Made by a program: the position numbers and the translations under genes
Assembly (NCBI RefSeq): GCF_009697225.1
Contig: NZ_WIND01000001.1
Coordinates: forward strand, 124,001-188,000
Length of the DNA stretch: 64,000 nt
Direction: 5' to 3'
DNA from: Halovulum marinum
Lineage (GTDB): Bacteria > Pseudomonadota > Alphaproteobacteria > Rhodobacterales > Rhodobacteraceae
Notes under the pieces: generated by a model
Databases searched by the model: none
Seen by the model: only the letters and a program-made list of their open reading frames with translations
Told to the model about the DNA's origin: nothing
Shown: piece by piece, positions 37,279 through 46,447 of the stretch
Layout: each line of letters opens with the position of its first letter
How positions within the stretch are numbered: the stretch's first letter is position 1

Positions 37279-38237
37279 CAGGCGCGGACCGCCTCGGGGC
37301 CTTCGCGCAGCACGCGGGGCACCTTGAACTCGACGTTCTCGACCGCGGTCGTCACCTCCTGCATGGTCACCGCATAGCGGGCGCGGAAGGCGTCGATCAC
37401 CTCCTCGACCAGCGCCTCGGGGGCCGAGGCGCCGGCGGTGATGCCCACTGCCCGCGCGCCTTCCAGCGCGCGCCAGTCGATGTCGGCGGCGCGCTGCACC
37501 AGCTGCGCATAGCCGCAGCCCGAGCGCGCGCCGACCTCGACCAGCCGCCGCGAGTTCGACGAGTTCGGCGCGCCGATCACCAGCAGCGCGTCGATCTTCG
37601 GTGCCATCGCCTTGACCGCCTGCTGGCGGTTGGTGGTGGCGTAGCAGATGTCTTCCTTGTGCGGCCCGATGATCTCCGGGAATCGCGCCTTCAGCGCCGC
37701 GACGATGCCGGCGGTATCGTCCACCGAAAGCGTCGTCTGGGTGATGAAGGCCAGCCGCGCGGGATCGCGAGGCTCCAGCCTGCCGACATCGGCCTCGGTC
37801 TCGACCAGCAGCACCTCGCCCTCGGGCAGCTGGCCCATGGTGCCGATCGTCTCGGGGTGGCCGGCGTGGCCGATCATCACCATCTGCAGGCCGTTGCGGT
37901 GATGCCGGTCCGCCTCGATGTGCACCTTCGAGACCAGCGGGCAGGTGGCGTCGACATAGACCATCCGGCGCCGCTCGGCCTCGGCCGGGATCGCCTTGGG
38001 CACGCCGTGCGCGGAAAAGATCACCGGCCGGTCGGGCGGGCAGTCGTCGAGATCCTCGACGAACACCGCGCCCTTGTCGCGCAGCCCGTCGACGACGAAC
38101 TTGTTGTGCACGATCTCGTGCCGGACGTAGACCGGCGCGCCCCATTTCTCGATCGCCATCTCGACGATCTTGATGGCGCGGTCGACGCCGGCGCAGAAGC
38201 CCCGTGGCGCGGCCAGATACAGCGTCAGCGGTGTCAT
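37278..38237 (-). CDS. ispH: 4-hydroxy-3-methylbut-2-enyl diphosphate reductase
   Basis: Last enzyme of the MEP isoprenoid pathway, a [4Fe-4S] protein giving IPP and DMAPP. The 319-residue chain has the three cluster cysteines in [12 protein letters not shown] (Cys15), [13 protein letters not shown] and the region ending [18 protein letters not shown]. The [23 protein letters not shown] and [15 protein letters not shown] motifs are also intact. It is the first gene of the overlapping run ispH-DUF3429-methyltransferase-rnhA. Confidence 0.96.
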   Translation of the reverse strand: MTPLTLYLAAPRGFCAGVDRAIKIVEMAIEKWGAPVYVRHEIVHNKFVVDGLRDKGAVFVEDLDDCPPDRPVIFSAHGVPKAIPAEAERRRMVYVDATCPLVSKVHIEADRHHRNGLQMVMIGHAGHPETIGTMGQLPEGEVLLVETEADVGRLEPRDPARLAFITQTTLSVDDTAGIVAALKARFPEIIGPHKEDICYATTNRQQAVKAMAPKIDALLVIGAPNSSNSRRLVEVGARSGCGYAQLVQRAADIDWRALEGARAVGITAGASAPEALVEEVIDAFRARYAVTMQEVTTAVENVEFKVPRVLREGPEAVRA

Positions 38238-38317
38238 GCGGACCTCCGGTGTTCGGGTTCGGGCGGACTATATGGACTGGCACGCCGGGATGCCAGACGG
38301 CGCGCGGAGAAAGCCGG

Positions 38318-38752
38318 TCAGAGAAGCCCCACGCCCCAGAGCAGCAGCACATAGCGCGCGGTCTTGACCGCCCCGACGATGGTCACGAACACCCACAGCG
38401 GGCAGCGCATCACCCCCGCCACCACCGTCACCGCGTCGCCGAACGGCGCCCAGCTGACCAGCAGCGACCACAGCCCCCAGCGCACATACCAGTCCTGCGC
38501 CTTCGCCAGTTGCGCGTCGGTCACCGGAAACCAGCGCCGGCCGCGGAATCGCTCGATCCCGCGCCCGATCGCCCAGTTCAGCACCGAGCCCAGCGTGTTG
38601 CCGACGCTGGCCACCAGCACCAGCAGCCAGGGCGCGGCCACGCCGCGCAACTGCAGGCCGACGAACACCACTTCGGACTGGAACGGCAGCAGGGTGGCGG
38701 CGCCGAAGGCTGCCACGAACAGCCCGACCAGCGACAGCAGGGATTCGGTCAT
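38318..38752 (-). CDS. YqaA/DedA-like small membrane protein
   Basis: A 144-residue inner-membrane protein with LFVAAFGAATLLPFQSEVVFVGLQL and VASVGNTLGSVLNWAIGRGIERFRGRRWFP, the pattern of the YqaA branch of the DedA superfamily, which includes undecaprenyl-phosphate or lipid transporters. The WYVRWGLWSLLVSWAPFGDAVTVVAGVM segment carries the re-entrant-loop-like proline and Gly residues. Physiological role is not known. It starts 6 bp after the uracil-DNA glycosylase stop, so it is likely cotranscribed. Confidence 0.85.
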   Translation of the reverse strand: MTESLLSLVGLFVAAFGAATLLPFQSEVVFVGLQLRGVAAPWLLVLVASVGNTLGSVLNWAIGRGIERFRGRRWFPVTDAQLAKAQDWYVRWGLWSLLVSWAPFGDAVTVVAGVMRCPLWVFVTIVGAVKTARYVLLLWGVGLL

Positions 38753-38758
38753 CGCACC

Positions 38759-39400
38759 TCAGAACTCGGCGGCGACCGCGCCGACAACAGCATGGAACAT
38801 CTGCGGCGTCAGCCGCCCCGTGTTCATGTTGTAGCGCGAGCAGTGGTAGCTGTCGAACACTGCCAGCCCGGACACCGCGTGCCGCGCGCCGTGCGCGAAG
38901 GGATGGTCTGCCAGCCGCGCGCCCAGCGCGCGCAGCAGCGCCTCGTGCGCGACGCGGCCCAGGCACAGCACCGCGCGCAGCCGCGGCAGCGCCGCGAGGC
39001 GCGCGGCAAGGTAGGGGCGGCAGCCGGCGGTCTCGGCCGCCGTGGGCCGGTTCGCGGGCGGCACGCAGCGCACCGCATTGCTGACCATGCAGTCGACCAG
39101 GTCCAGCCCGTCGTCGGGGCGGCCGTCGAAGGTGCCGCGGGTGAAGCCGTGCGCCGCCAGCGCCGCGTAGAGCGTGGGCCCGGAGGCGTCGCCGGTGAAG
39201 GCGCGCCCGGTGCGGTGTGCGCCCATCCGCCCCGGCGCCAGACCCAGCACCAGCAGCCGCGCGTCGTCCGGACCGAAGGACGGCACGGCGCCGCCCCACC
39301 AGTCCGGGTGCGCGGCGGCGAGCGTGCGGCGGTAGGCAACCAGTCGCGGACAGCGCGCGCACTCGCGCGGCGGCTCGGGCAGCGACTTTGCGGCGATCAG
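38759..39400 (-). CDS. Uracil-DNA glycosylase, family 5-like, probable CTG start
   Basis: Removes uracil or deaminated bases from DNA. The conserved-looking chain begins LIAAKSLPEPPRECARCPRLVAYRR, with CxxC likely ligating a [4Fe-4S] cluster. It continues with VLGLAPGRMGAHRTGRAFTGDASG (water-activating loop), NAVRCVPPANRPTAAE, AVLCLGRVAHEALL and FDSYHCSRYNMNTGRLTP (DNA-intercalation region). The frame has no ATG, GTG or TTG before GTG 39286, which would delete the iron-sulfur part. CTG 39400 overlaps the NYN stop as CTGA behind GGAAGAAAG, so it is taken as the start (213 residues). Confidence 0.85.
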   Translation of the reverse strand: MIAAKSLPEPPRECARCPRLVAYRRTLAAAHPDWWGGAVPSFGPDDARLLVLGLAPGRMGAHRTGRAFTGDASGPTLYAALAAHGFTRGTFDGRPDDGLDLVDCMVSNAVRCVPPANRPTAAETAGCRPYLAARLAALPRLRAVLCLGRVAHEALLRALGARLADHPFAHGARHAVSGLAVFDSYHCSRYNMNTGRLTPQMFHAVVGAVAAEF

Positions 39401-39969
39401 CTTTCTTCCGCCTCGCGCTGCTGGTAGCGCGGGTTGTCCTCGCGCGGGGGACGGCCGATGACCTCGCGCAGATCCTCGAGTTCGATGAAGTTGTCGGCCT
39501 GCCGGCGCAGCTCGTCGGCGATCATCGGTGGCTGCGAGCGGATCGTCGAGACCACCGAGACCCGCACGCCCGAGCGCTGCAGGCTTTCGACCAGCGGGCG
39601 GAAGTCGCCGTCGCCGGAGAACAGCACGATGTGGTCGACATGCGGCGCCAGTTCCATCGCGTCGACGGCCAGCTCGATGTCCATGTTGCCCTTGACCTTG
39701 CGGCGGCCGGCGGCGTCGGTGAACTCCTTGGCGGGCTTGGTCACCATGGCGAAGCCGTTGTAGTGCAGCCAGTCGACCAGCGGGCGGATCGGCGAGTACT
39801 CGTCCGTCTCAAGCAGAGCGGTGTAGTAGAACGCACGCAGCAGTTTGCCGCGGCGCATGAACTCGGCCCGCAGCAGCTTGTAGTCGATGTCGAAGCCCAG
39901 CGCCTTCGCGGCCGCATAAAGGTTTGATCCGTCAATGAAAAGCGCGAGGCGCTCATCGCGATAAAACAT
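39397..39969 (-). CDS. NYN domain protein (LabA/DUF88 family)
   Basis: A 190-residue PIN-like nuclease fold protein. The acidic catalytic set is visible: FIDGSNLYAAAKALG (Asp14), the second acidic position in KVKGNMDIELAVDAMEL, and VLFSGDGDFRPLVESLQRSGVRVSVVST. NYN proteins are thought to process RNA, but the target here is unknown. ATG 39969 gives the family N-terminus MFYRDERLALFIDG. The stop is used as an overlap for the uracil-DNA glycosylase CTG. In relatives I recall folK between an NYN gene and rpoZ; it is absent here. Confidence 0.88.
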   Translation of the reverse strand: MFYRDERLALFIDGSNLYAAAKALGFDIDYKLLRAEFMRRGKLLRAFYYTALLETDEYSPIRPLVDWLHYNGFAMVTKPAKEFTDAAGRRKVKGNMDIELAVDAMELAPHVDHIVLFSGDGDFRPLVESLQRSGVRVSVVSTIRSQPPMIADELRRQADNFIELEDLREVIGRPPREDNPRYQQREAEES

Positions 39970-40133
39970 GGTGGGGGCGCGCTCCTGAATGCGTTTGGCC
40001 CGCCGGCTGCAATTCCGCGGGGCTTGTAAATGCGACAACGGTGTGAAGGTAGTTCGCCGTGCGCGCAGGTAAAACCCCGAATATCCGGAATGCCTTGCAT
40101 ATATCCTATCGGATAGGTCCGGGCGCGGATACT

Positions 40134-40168
40134 GACCCGTGGCCCGGGCCACGCGATCGCGTGGGGTC
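40134..40168 (+). repeat. Two overlapping perfect palindromes upstream of rpoZ
   Basis: GTGGCCCGGGCCAC (40139-40152) and CCACGCGATCGCGTGG (40149-40164) share CCAC, so they can form only one hairpin at a time. GACCC (40134-40138) can pair with GGGTC (40164-40168) outside both. This may be an attenuator-like switch or two nested protein sites. Confidence 0.6.
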
Positions 40169-40222
40169 CGCCTGCCCGGCCCCCGGCGCCGCGGATGCGC
40201 CCCCGCCGGCGTCGCTTCGCCC

Positions 40223-40251
40223 TTGCATTTCCCGCCGCCGATGCGTATCTG
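40223..40251 (+). promoter_or_regulatory. Candidate sigma-70 promoter for rpoZ-rsh operon
   Basis: TTGCAT (40223-40228), a 17-nt spacer and TATCTG (40246-40251), 41 bp before the rpoZ ATG. Spacing is ideal and each box matches four to five consensus positions. Confidence 0.5.
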
Positions 40252-40292
40252 AGTGCTTTCCGCAGCCTGACACTTGACCGGAGGTGGCTTTC

Positions 40293-40646
40293 ATGGCCCG
40301 CGTAACCGTCGAAGATTGCGTCGACAAAGTTCCGAACCGTTTCGAGCTAGTGATGCTTGCCGCGCACCGCGCGCGCGAGTTGTCCTCGGGCGCCGGTCTG
40401 ACCGTCGACCGCGACAACGACAAGAACCCGGTCGTCGCCCTGCGCGAGATCGCGGACGAGACGCTGACCGCCGAGACGCTGCGCGAGAGCGCGATCGAGA
40501 GCAACCAGCGTCAGATCGAGGTCGACGAGCCCGAAGAGGACTCGATGGCGCTGCTGATGTCGAACGACCAGCCCGCCCCGGCCGAGGACGACCAGTCCGA
40601 AGAGAAGTTGCTGCGCGCCCTGATGGAGGCGCAGGGCGAGGGGTGA
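40293..40646 (+). CDS. rpoZ: RNA polymerase omega subunit
   Basis: Omega aids assembly of the beta' subunit into RNA polymerase and forms part of a ppGpp-binding site in proteobacteria. The 117-residue protein starts [58 protein letters not shown], the standard omega core. The acidic C-terminal tail is longer than in E. coli and typical of alphaproteobacteria. The strong ribosome site GGAGGTGGCTTTC precedes ATG 40293. rsh follows after 7 bp, pairing the ppGpp enzyme with the polymerase subunit that can bind it. Confidence 0.96.
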   Translation: MARVTVEDCVDKVPNRFELVMLAAHRARELSSGAGLTVDRDNDKNPVVALREIADETLTAETLRESAIESNQRQIEVDEPEEDSMALLMSNDQPAPAEDDQSEEKLLRALMEAQGEG

Positions 40647-40653
40647 ACCCGCC

Positions 40654-42813
40654 TTGACCGAGATGCTGAGCGACGACGAACTTGTCGACCTCATCAAGGT
40701 CTACAACCCCCGGTCCGACGAGTCGCTGATCCGCGCCGCCTATGCCTATGGCATGGCGGCGCACGAGGGCCAGCTGCGCTCGTCCGGGGAGCCCTACTTC
40801 AGCCACCCGGTCGAGGTCGCGTGCCTGCTGGCCGAGCAGCGGCTGGACGACGCCACCATCGTCACCGCGTTGCTGCACGACACGATCGAGGACACCGGCT
40901 CGACCTTCCGCGCGCTGGAGAAACGCTTCGGCGGCGATGTCGCGCAGCTGGTCGACGGCGTCACCAAGCTGACCAACCTCGAGCTGTCCTCGGTCGAGAC
41001 CGAGCAGGCCGAGAACTTCCGCAAGCTGCTGATCTCGATGTCCAAGGATCTGCGGGTGATCCTGGTCAAGCTTGCCGACCGTCTGCACAACATGCGCACG
41101 ATCAAGTTCCTGCCGCACGAGAAGCAGGTCCGCAAGGCGCGCGAGACGATGGACATCTACGCGCCGCTGGCCGGCCGCATGGGCATGCAGTGGATGCGCG
41201 AGGAACTCGAGGACATCTCGTTCCGGGTGCTGAACCCGGACGCGCGCCAGTCGATCATGCGCCGCTTCATCACCCTGAAGAAGGACACCGGCGACCTGAT
41301 TCCCCGGATCACCGAGGACATCCGCAAGCTGCTGGACGACTGCGGCGTCGAGGCGCAGGTCATGGGCCGCGAGAAGAAGCCCTACTCGATCTGGCGCAAG
41401 ATGCAGGAAAAGGGCGAGGTGTTCGGCCGCCTGTCGGATATCTACGGCTTCCGCATCATCACCGGCAGCGTCGAGGACTGCTATGTCGCGCTGGGCGCGG
41501 TGCATCGCCGCTGGGCGGCGGTGCCGGGGCGGTTCAAGGACTACATCAGCCAGCCGAAGTCGAACGGCTACCGCTCGATCCACACCACGGTGTCGGGGCG
41601 CAGCGCGAAGCGGGTCGAGATCCAGATCCGCACCCGGCAGATGCACGAGGTCGCCGAGACCGGCGTCGCCGCGCACTGGTCCTACCGCGAGGGCGAGCGG
41701 TTCGAGAACCCGTTCGCGGTCGACCCGGTGCGCTGGCTGGCGCAGCTGACCGAGCGCTTCGAGGCGGCGGACAACCCGAACGACTTTCTCGAGCACGTCA
41801 AGCTGGAGATGTTCACCGACCAGGTGTTCTGCTTCACCCCCAAGGGCGAGGTCATCAAGCTGCCGCGCGGCGCCACGCCGATCGACTTCGCCTACGCGAT
41901 CCATACGCGGATCGGCGATTCATGCGTCGGCGCCAAGGTCGACGGCCAGCGCGTGCCGCTGTGGACCCGGCTGCGCAACGGCCAGTCGGTGACCATCATC
42001 CGCGCCGAGGGCCAGCGACCGCAGGCCAGCTGGGAGGACATGGTGGTCACCGGCCGGGCGAAGGCGGCGATCCGCCGCAGCCTGCGCGAGGAGCACCGCG
42101 CCGGACACATCGCCCTGGGCCGCGAGATCGCCCGCGTGGCGCTGGAGCGGATCGGCAAGAAGGCCAGCGACAAGGCGCTGCGCACCGCCGCCAACCAGAT
42201 GGGCCTGCCCGACGCCGACGAGTTGCTGGCGCGGCTGGGCGCGGCCGAGGTCACCGGGCGCGACCTGGTCGGCACGCTCTACCCCGAGCTGATCGACCAG
42301 TCCGGGCGCCCCGGCCACGCCGCCGACGCCGACGCCGAGCGCCCGATCGTCGGCCTGGGCGACGGCCAGCGCGCGCAGCCCGCGCCCTGCTGCCAGCCGA
42401 TCCCGGGCGAGCGGATCATCGGCATCGCGGTCAAGGGTCAGGGCGTGCAGGTGCATGCCATCGACTGCCCGACGCTGGCCGCGCTGGAGGACGACGCCGA
42501 GAACTGGATCGACCTGGCGTGGACGCCCTCTGCCGCACGCGTGCCCCATTTGGCGAGTATCGAGGCGACGGTGGCGAACGACGCCGGTGTACTTGGACGG
42601 ATCTGCACCTTGATCGGCGAGCAGCACGCGAATATCAGCGACATCGTGTTTACCGATCGGAAACCGGATTTCTATCGGATGGTTATCGATCTGGAAGTGC
42701 GCGACATGAAGCATCTGCACAACGTGCAGACCGCGCTGGAGGCCGATTCGGACATCAGCCAGGTACGCAGGTTGCGCGGGGCATCGGCCGAACCGGTGCG
42801 TCACAAGGTATGA
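40654..42813 (+). CDS. rsh: Bifunctional (p)ppGpp synthetase/hydrolase, Rsh
   Basis: Makes and degrades the stringent-response alarmone. The 719-residue protein has an HD hydrolase domain (residues about 25-180, with HDTIEDT and LADRLHNMRTI), a synthetase domain (about 230-345, YGFRIITGSVEDCYVALGAVH, RFKDYISQPKSNGYRSIHTTV), a TGS domain (VFCFTPKGEVIKLPRGATPIDFAYAIHTRIG) and a C-terminal ACT domain (IEATVANDAGVLGRICTLIGEQHANISDI). RFKD in the synthetase marks a bifunctional enzyme. Start is TTG 40654, 8 nt after GGGGTGA; ATG 40663 is the alternative. Homologues are also called spoT or relA. Confidence 0.95.
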   Translation: MTEMLSDDELVDLIKVYNPRSDESLIRAAYAYGMAAHEGQLRSSGEPYFSHPVEVACLLAEQRLDDATIVTALLHDTIEDTGSTFRALEKRFGGDVAQLVDGVTKLTNLELSSVETEQAENFRKLLISMSKDLRVILVKLADRLHNMRTIKFLPHEKQVRKARETMDIYAPLAGRMGMQWMREELEDISFRVLNPDARQSIMRRFITLKKDTGDLIPRITEDIRKLLDDCGVEAQVMGREKKPYSIWRKMQEKGEVFGRLSDIYGFRIITGSVEDCYVALGAVHRRWAAVPGRFKDYISQPKSNGYRSIHTTVSGRSAKRVEIQIRTRQMHEVAETGVAAHWSYREGERFENPFAVDPVRWLAQLTERFEAADNPNDFLEHVKLEMFTDQVFCFTPKGEVIKLPRGATPIDFAYAIHTRIGDSCVGAKVDGQRVPLWTRLRNGQSVTIIRAEGQRPQASWEDMVVTGRAKAAIRRSLREEHRAGHIALGREIARVALERIGKKASDKALRTAANQMGLPDADELLARLGAAEVTGRDLVGTLYPELIDQSGRPGHAADADAERPIVGLGDGQRAQPAPCCQPIPGERIIGIAVKGQGVQVHAIDCPTLAALEDDAENWIDLAWTPSAARVPHLASIEATVANDAGVLGRICTLIGEQHANISDIVFTDRKPDFYRMVIDLEVRDMKHLHNVQTALEADSDISQVRRLRGASAEPVRHKV

Positions 42814-42868
42814 AATCCCGCCCCCGCGGGGGGCCGGGCGAGGAAACGGGAAGGGGCGTTCCGGCGTC

Positions 42869-43531
42869 ATGGTGTTCAAGCGCCGCAAACCGCTGTCGAC
42901 GGTCAGGCAGGTACGGGAGTTCATCTACCCGTCCTCGGGCTGGCGGCGTGCGATCGAGTATTTCGGCCACCGGCTGAAGCGGCTGCCCGACACGCCGCAC
43001 AAGATCGCCCTGGGGTTCGCCTGCGGCGTCTTCGTGTCGTTCAGCCCGCTGTTCGGGCTGCATTTCATCTATGCCGGGATCCTCGCGCTGATCGTGCGCG
43101 GCAACCTGCTGGCGTCGTTCCTGGGCACGCTGTTCGGAAACCCGCTGACCTTTCCGTTCATCGCCGGCACCGCGCTGGGCCTGGGCCGCAAGATCATGGG
43201 CGCGGCGCGCAGCGGCGAGAGCATGCACAGCCTGAGGGAAGGCTTCGCCGGCGCGACCTCGGGCCTGTGGCAGTCGACCAAGGCGATGTTCGGCTTCGGC
43301 GAGCCCGCCTGGCAACCGCTGGGCACCTTCTTCTGGGAGGTGTTCGTGCCCTACTTCGTGGGCGGCATCCTGCCAGGGCTGGCCACCGCCACGGCAATGT
43401 ATTTCCTGACCCGGCCGCTGGTCGCCGCGTATCAGGCGCGGCGCCGCAAGCGGCTGTTCGAGCGGGCGCAGCAGCGCATCGCCTCGGCCGCGCCGGCGCG
43501 CAAGCGCCTGATCGAGGAGGGCGGCCGATGA
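42869..43531 (+). CDS. DUF2062 domain membrane protein
   Basis: A 220-residue protein with the DUF2062 core: [67 protein letters not shown], followed by a membrane helix near residues 165-185 ([21 protein letters not shown]) and a very basic tail. Function is unknown; the domain is found in small membrane proteins beside glycosyltransferases or in this rsh-pdxJ position. The stop overlaps the pdxJ start as ATGA. Confidence 0.87.
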   Translation: MVFKRRKPLSTVRQVREFIYPSSGWRRAIEYFGHRLKRLPDTPHKIALGFACGVFVSFSPLFGLHFIYAGILALIVRGNLLASFLGTLFGNPLTFPFIAGTALGLGRKIMGAARSGESMHSLREGFAGATSGLWQSTKAMFGFGEPAWQPLGTFFWEVFVPYFVGGILPGLATATAMYFLTRPLVAAYQARRRKRLFERAQQRIASAAPARKRLIEEGGR

Positions 43532-44343
43532 CCGGGCAGCCGACGACCGGACCGGATATCCCCGGATTGAAACGTCCGCTGGGCCGCCTGCGTCTGGGCG
43601 TGAACATCGATCACGTCGCCACCGTGCGCAACGCCCGCGGCGGCGACGTGCCCGACCCGGTGCGGGCCGCGGTCCTGGCCGAGGCCGCCGGCGCCGACGG
43701 CATCACCGCGCACCTGCGCGAGGACCGGCGCCACATCCGCGACCGCGACATCGAGGCGCTGCTGGCCCAGATCTCGGTGCCGCTGAACTTCGAGATGGCC
43801 GCCACCGACGAGATGCAGGCGATCGCCCTGCGCCACACCCCGCACGCGGTCTGCATCGTCCCCGAAAAGCGCGAGGAGCGGACCACCGAGGGCGGGCTGG
43901 AGGTGGCGCAGGACGAGAACCGGCTGGCGCATTTCATCGCCCCGCTGCGCGACGCCGGCTGCCGGGTGTCGATCTTCATCGCCGCCGACCGGCGCCAGAT
44001 CGAGGCCGCGCACCGCATCGGCGCGCCGGTGATCGAACTGCACACCGGCGCCTATTGCGACGCCCATGCCGAGGGCCGCACCGAGGACCGCGAGCGCGAG
44101 CTGGCGCGCCTGCGCGATATGGCCCGCTTCGCGCACGAGCTGGGGCTGGAGGTGCACGCCGGCCACGGCCTGACCTACGACACGGTGCGCCCCGTCGCCG
44201 CCTTCCCCGAGGTGATGGAGCTGAACATCGGCCACTACCTGATCGGCGAGGCGATCTTTTCGGGCCTCGACAGCGCCATCCGCCGGATGCGTGCCGAGAT
44301 GGACGCCGCCCGCCGCGCCGCCTTCGGCGAGGGCGCGGCCTGA
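43528..44343 (+). CDS. pdxJ: Pyridoxine 5'-phosphate synthase
   Basis: Condenses 3-amino-1-hydroxyacetone phosphate with deoxyxylulose phosphate, the ring-closing step of vitamin B6 synthesis. The 271-residue TIM barrel shows [86 protein letters not shown] and [11 protein letters not shown] with [15 protein letters not shown]. An 18-residue N-terminal leader precedes the core. ATG 43528 overlaps the DUF2062 stop. PdxJ-AcpS adjacency is common in proteobacteria. Confidence 0.97.
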   Translation: MTGQPTTGPDIPGLKRPLGRLRLGVNIDHVATVRNARGGDVPDPVRAAVLAEAAGADGITAHLREDRRHIRDRDIEALLAQISVPLNFEMAATDEMQAIALRHTPHAVCIVPEKREERTTEGGLEVAQDENRLAHFIAPLRDAGCRVSIFIAADRRQIEAAHRIGAPVIELHTGAYCDAHAEGRTEDRERELARLRDMARFAHELGLEVHAGHGLTYDTVRPVAAFPEVMELNIGHYLIGEAIFSGLDSAIRRMRAEMDAARRAAFGEGAA

Positions 44344-44432
44344 GCCACCGCCGCGGTGGCGTTGCCCCCGGCGCGCGTTGCACCTACAAGGGCGCGGTCA
44401 GGCATCAGACAGATTATCCCCCGGCAGGCAGC

Positions 44433-44882
44433 ATGATTCTCGGCATCGGCACCGACCTGTGCAACATCGACCGCATCGGCGCGACGCTGGAGCGTTTCGG
44501 CGACCGGTTCCGCACCCGCGTCTTCACCGAGACCGAGCAGCGCAAGGCCGAGCGCCGCGCCGATACCGTCGGCACCTATGCCAAGCGCTGGGCGGCGAAG
44601 GAGGCGTGCTCGAAGGCGCTGGGCACCGGGCTGCGCATGGGCATCGGCTGGAAGGACATGTCGGTCAGCAACCTGACCACCGGGCAGCCGGTAATGCACG
44701 TCAGCGGCTGGGCGGCCGAGCGGCTGCGGCAGATCACCCCGCCCGGCCACGAGGCGGTGATCCACGTCACCCTGACCGACGACCACCCGTGGGCGCAGGC
44801 GTTCGTGGTGATCGAGGCGCGGCCGGCGGCCGGCGCGCCGCCCGCGCCGGGCCCCGGTGGCGACATCGGGGCGGACGCTTGA
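44433..44882 (+). CDS. acpS: Holo-[acyl-carrier-protein] synthase
   Basis: Transfers phosphopantetheine from CoA to acyl carrier protein. The chain begins [35 protein letters not shown] with the Mg-binding Asp8, and has the second metal ligand in [28 protein letters not shown]. The 149 residues include about 15 extra Ala/Gly/Pro-rich residues at the C-terminus after VVIEA. The ribosome site before ATG 44433 is weak. It lies 89 bp after pdxJ and 60 bp before lepB. Confidence 0.95.
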   Translation: MILGIGTDLCNIDRIGATLERFGDRFRTRVFTETEQRKAERRADTVGTYAKRWAAKEACSKALGTGLRMGIGWKDMSVSNLTTGQPVMHVSGWAAERLRQITPPGHEAVIHVTLTDDHPWAQAFVVIEARPAAGAPPAPGPGGDIGADA

Positions 44883-44942
44883 CAGAGGCAGGGTCAGGCG
44901 CGACAAGCGGCCCTGTTTCCCGGGACGAGGACATTCGAGCAG

Positions 44943-45758
44943 ATGAGTAAGCGGGCGAAGGCCGCAGGCGGCGGCCTGCTGGAACTGATCAAGACCCTGG
45001 TCTATGCGCTGGTGCTGGCCGGGATCATCCGCACGCTGCTGTTCCAGCCGTTCTGGATTCCGTCCGGCTCGATGAAGGACACGCTGCTGATCGGCGATTT
45101 CCTGTTCGTGAACAAGTTCGCCTACGGCTATTCGGCGATGTCGTGCCCGTCCTACAAGAGCTTCAACCTGTGCGGCGCGTTCGAGGACAAGGAAGGCCGG
45201 CTGCTGGGCTCGATGCCCGAGCGCGGCGACGTGGTGGTGTTCCGCCATCCCGCCACCGGCGAGGACTACATCAAGCGGCTGATCGGCCTGCCCGGCGACA
45301 CCGTCGAGACCCGCGGCGGCCGCGTCATCCTGAACGGCGAGCCGGTGCCGCAGGACCCCGCCGGCAGCTTCACCGAGACCTACCTGGCACAGGGCCCGAT
45401 GGGCAGCTTCCCGCGCTGCCTGCGCGACGGCCCGGTCGGCCTGGGCGGCGAGTGCAGCAAGGAGAAGTTCACCGAGACGCTGCCCGGCGGCAAGAGCTAC
45501 AGCGTGCTGAACATCGACGACACCCCGGCCGACGACAAGGGGCCTTTCACCGTGCCCGAGGGGCATTTCTTCTTCATGGGCGACAACCGCGACAACTCGG
45601 TCGACAGCCGCTTCAGCCCCGCCGCAAACGGCGTCGGCTTCGTGCCCTACCGCAACCTGATCGGCCGCGCGGACCGCATCATCTTCTCGTCCGCCGGCGC
45701 CTCGATCCTGTATTTCTGGACCTGGCGCGGCGACCGCTTCTTCAAGGCGGTGAATTGA
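44943..45758 (+). CDS. lepB: Signal peptidase I
   Basis: Removes signal peptides from exported proteins at the outer face of the inner membrane. The 271-residue protein has an N-terminal anchor ([20 protein letters not shown], about 15-34), the catalytic Ser43 in [14 protein letters not shown], the general-base Lys111 in [14 protein letters not shown], and the box E motif [18 protein letters not shown] pair of cysteines in the insertion ([14 protein letters not shown]) and another at PRCLRDG/GECSKE suggest disulfides in the periplasmic part. The stop overlaps the rnc TTG. Confidence 0.97.
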   Translation: MSKRAKAAGGGLLELIKTLVYALVLAGIIRTLLFQPFWIPSGSMKDTLLIGDFLFVNKFAYGYSAMSCPSYKSFNLCGAFEDKEGRLLGSMPERGDVVVFRHPATGEDYIKRLIGLPGDTVETRGGRVILNGEPVPQDPAGSFTETYLAQGPMGSFPRCLRDGPVGLGGECSKEKFTETLPGGKSYSVLNIDDTPADDKGPFTVPEGHFFFMGDNRDNSVDSRFSPAANGVGFVPYRNLIGRADRIIFSSAGASILYFWTWRGDRFFKAVN

Positions 45759-46447
45759 AGCTGAACCCGGCACAGGCGGCGTTCGCGACGCGGCTCGGCC
45801 ACGACTTCACCGACCCGCGCCTGCTGGTGGAGGCGCTGACCCATGCCTCGCTGTCGGGGCCGGTGCGGCGCGACAACCAGCGGCTGGAGTTTCTCGGCGA
45901 CCGGATCCTCGGCCTGGTGATCGCCGAGGCGCTGCTGGCCGCCGACACCAACGCCCGCGAGGGCGCGCTGGCGCCGCGCTTCAACAACCTGGTCCGCCGC
46001 GAGGCGCTGGCCGAGGTCGCCGAGGCGATCCAGCTGGGCGACGCGCTGATGATGGGCAAGTCCGAACGCGCCACCGGCGGGCGCCGCAAGCAGGCGCTGC
46101 TGGCCGACGCGATGGAGGCGGTGATCGCCGCCGTCTACCTCGACGCCGGCTTCGAGCACACCCGCGCGCTGGTGCTGCGGCTGTGGCACGACCGCATCGC
46201 CCGCGCCGACGAGCACGGCACCGACGCCAAGACCGCGCTGCAGGAATGGGCGCAGGCGCGGGGCATGGCGCCCCCGGACTACATCGAGGAGGCCCGCGCG
46301 GGCCCCGACCATGCGCCGGTGTTCACCATCGCCGCGACCCTTGCCTCGGGCGAGCGTGCCACCGCCACCGCGAATTCGAAACGCGCCGCACAGCAGGCCG
46401 CCGCCGCCATGCTGCTGGAGCGGCTGGAGAGCACAGATGACCGATGA
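45755..46447 (+). CDS. rnc: Ribonuclease III
   Basis: Cleaves double-stranded RNA, processing rRNA precursors and regulatory duplexes. The 230-residue protein carries the signature [21 protein letters not shown] with catalytic Glu and Asp, [17 protein letters not shown] with the last acidic ligand, and a C-terminal dsRNA-binding domain ([34 protein letters not shown]...[13 protein letters not shown]). TTG 45755 is chosen because it overlaps the lepB TGA as TTGA and gives the family N-terminus. It overlaps era by 11 bp. Confidence 0.96.
   Translation: MKLNPAQAAFATRLGHDFTDPRLLVEALTHASLSGPVRRDNQRLEFLGDRILGLVIAEALLAADTNAREGALAPRFNNLVRREALAEVAEAIQLGDALMMGKSERATGGRRKQALLADAMEAVIAAVYLDAGFEHTRALVLRLWHDRIARADEHGTDAKTALQEWAQARGMAPPDYIEEARAGPDHAPVFTIAATLASGERATATANSKRAAQQAAAAMLLERLESTDDR

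Larger units (their letters stand above)
39970..40292 (+). promoter_or_regulatory. Gene-free 323-bp divergent region before rpoZ
   Basis: No convincing gene is present. It holds an AT-rich stretch (about 40065-40130) with the small palindrome CCTATC-G-GATAGG at 40105-40117, the overlapping palindromes at 40134-40168, and the candidate rpoZ promoter at 40223-40251. GGAGGTGGCTTTC before 40293 is a strong rpoZ ribosome site. Confidence 0.6.

Noticed and set aside
39926-39937. TTGATCCGTCAA as an FNR/Anr-type site
   Set aside because: The spacer is 2 nt instead of 4 and it lies inside the NYN coding sequence.
40134-40290. tRNA or small structured RNA gene in the rpoZ gap
   Set aside because: No cloverleaf, T-loop GTTCRA or CCA-end pattern; only the palindromes are supported.
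43548-43562. GGATATCCCCGG in pdxJ as a fourth copy of the dispersed repeat
   Set aside because: Only about eight bases match, it is inside a coding region and lacks the GCCGGAGGCC half and the TTCCAC flank.
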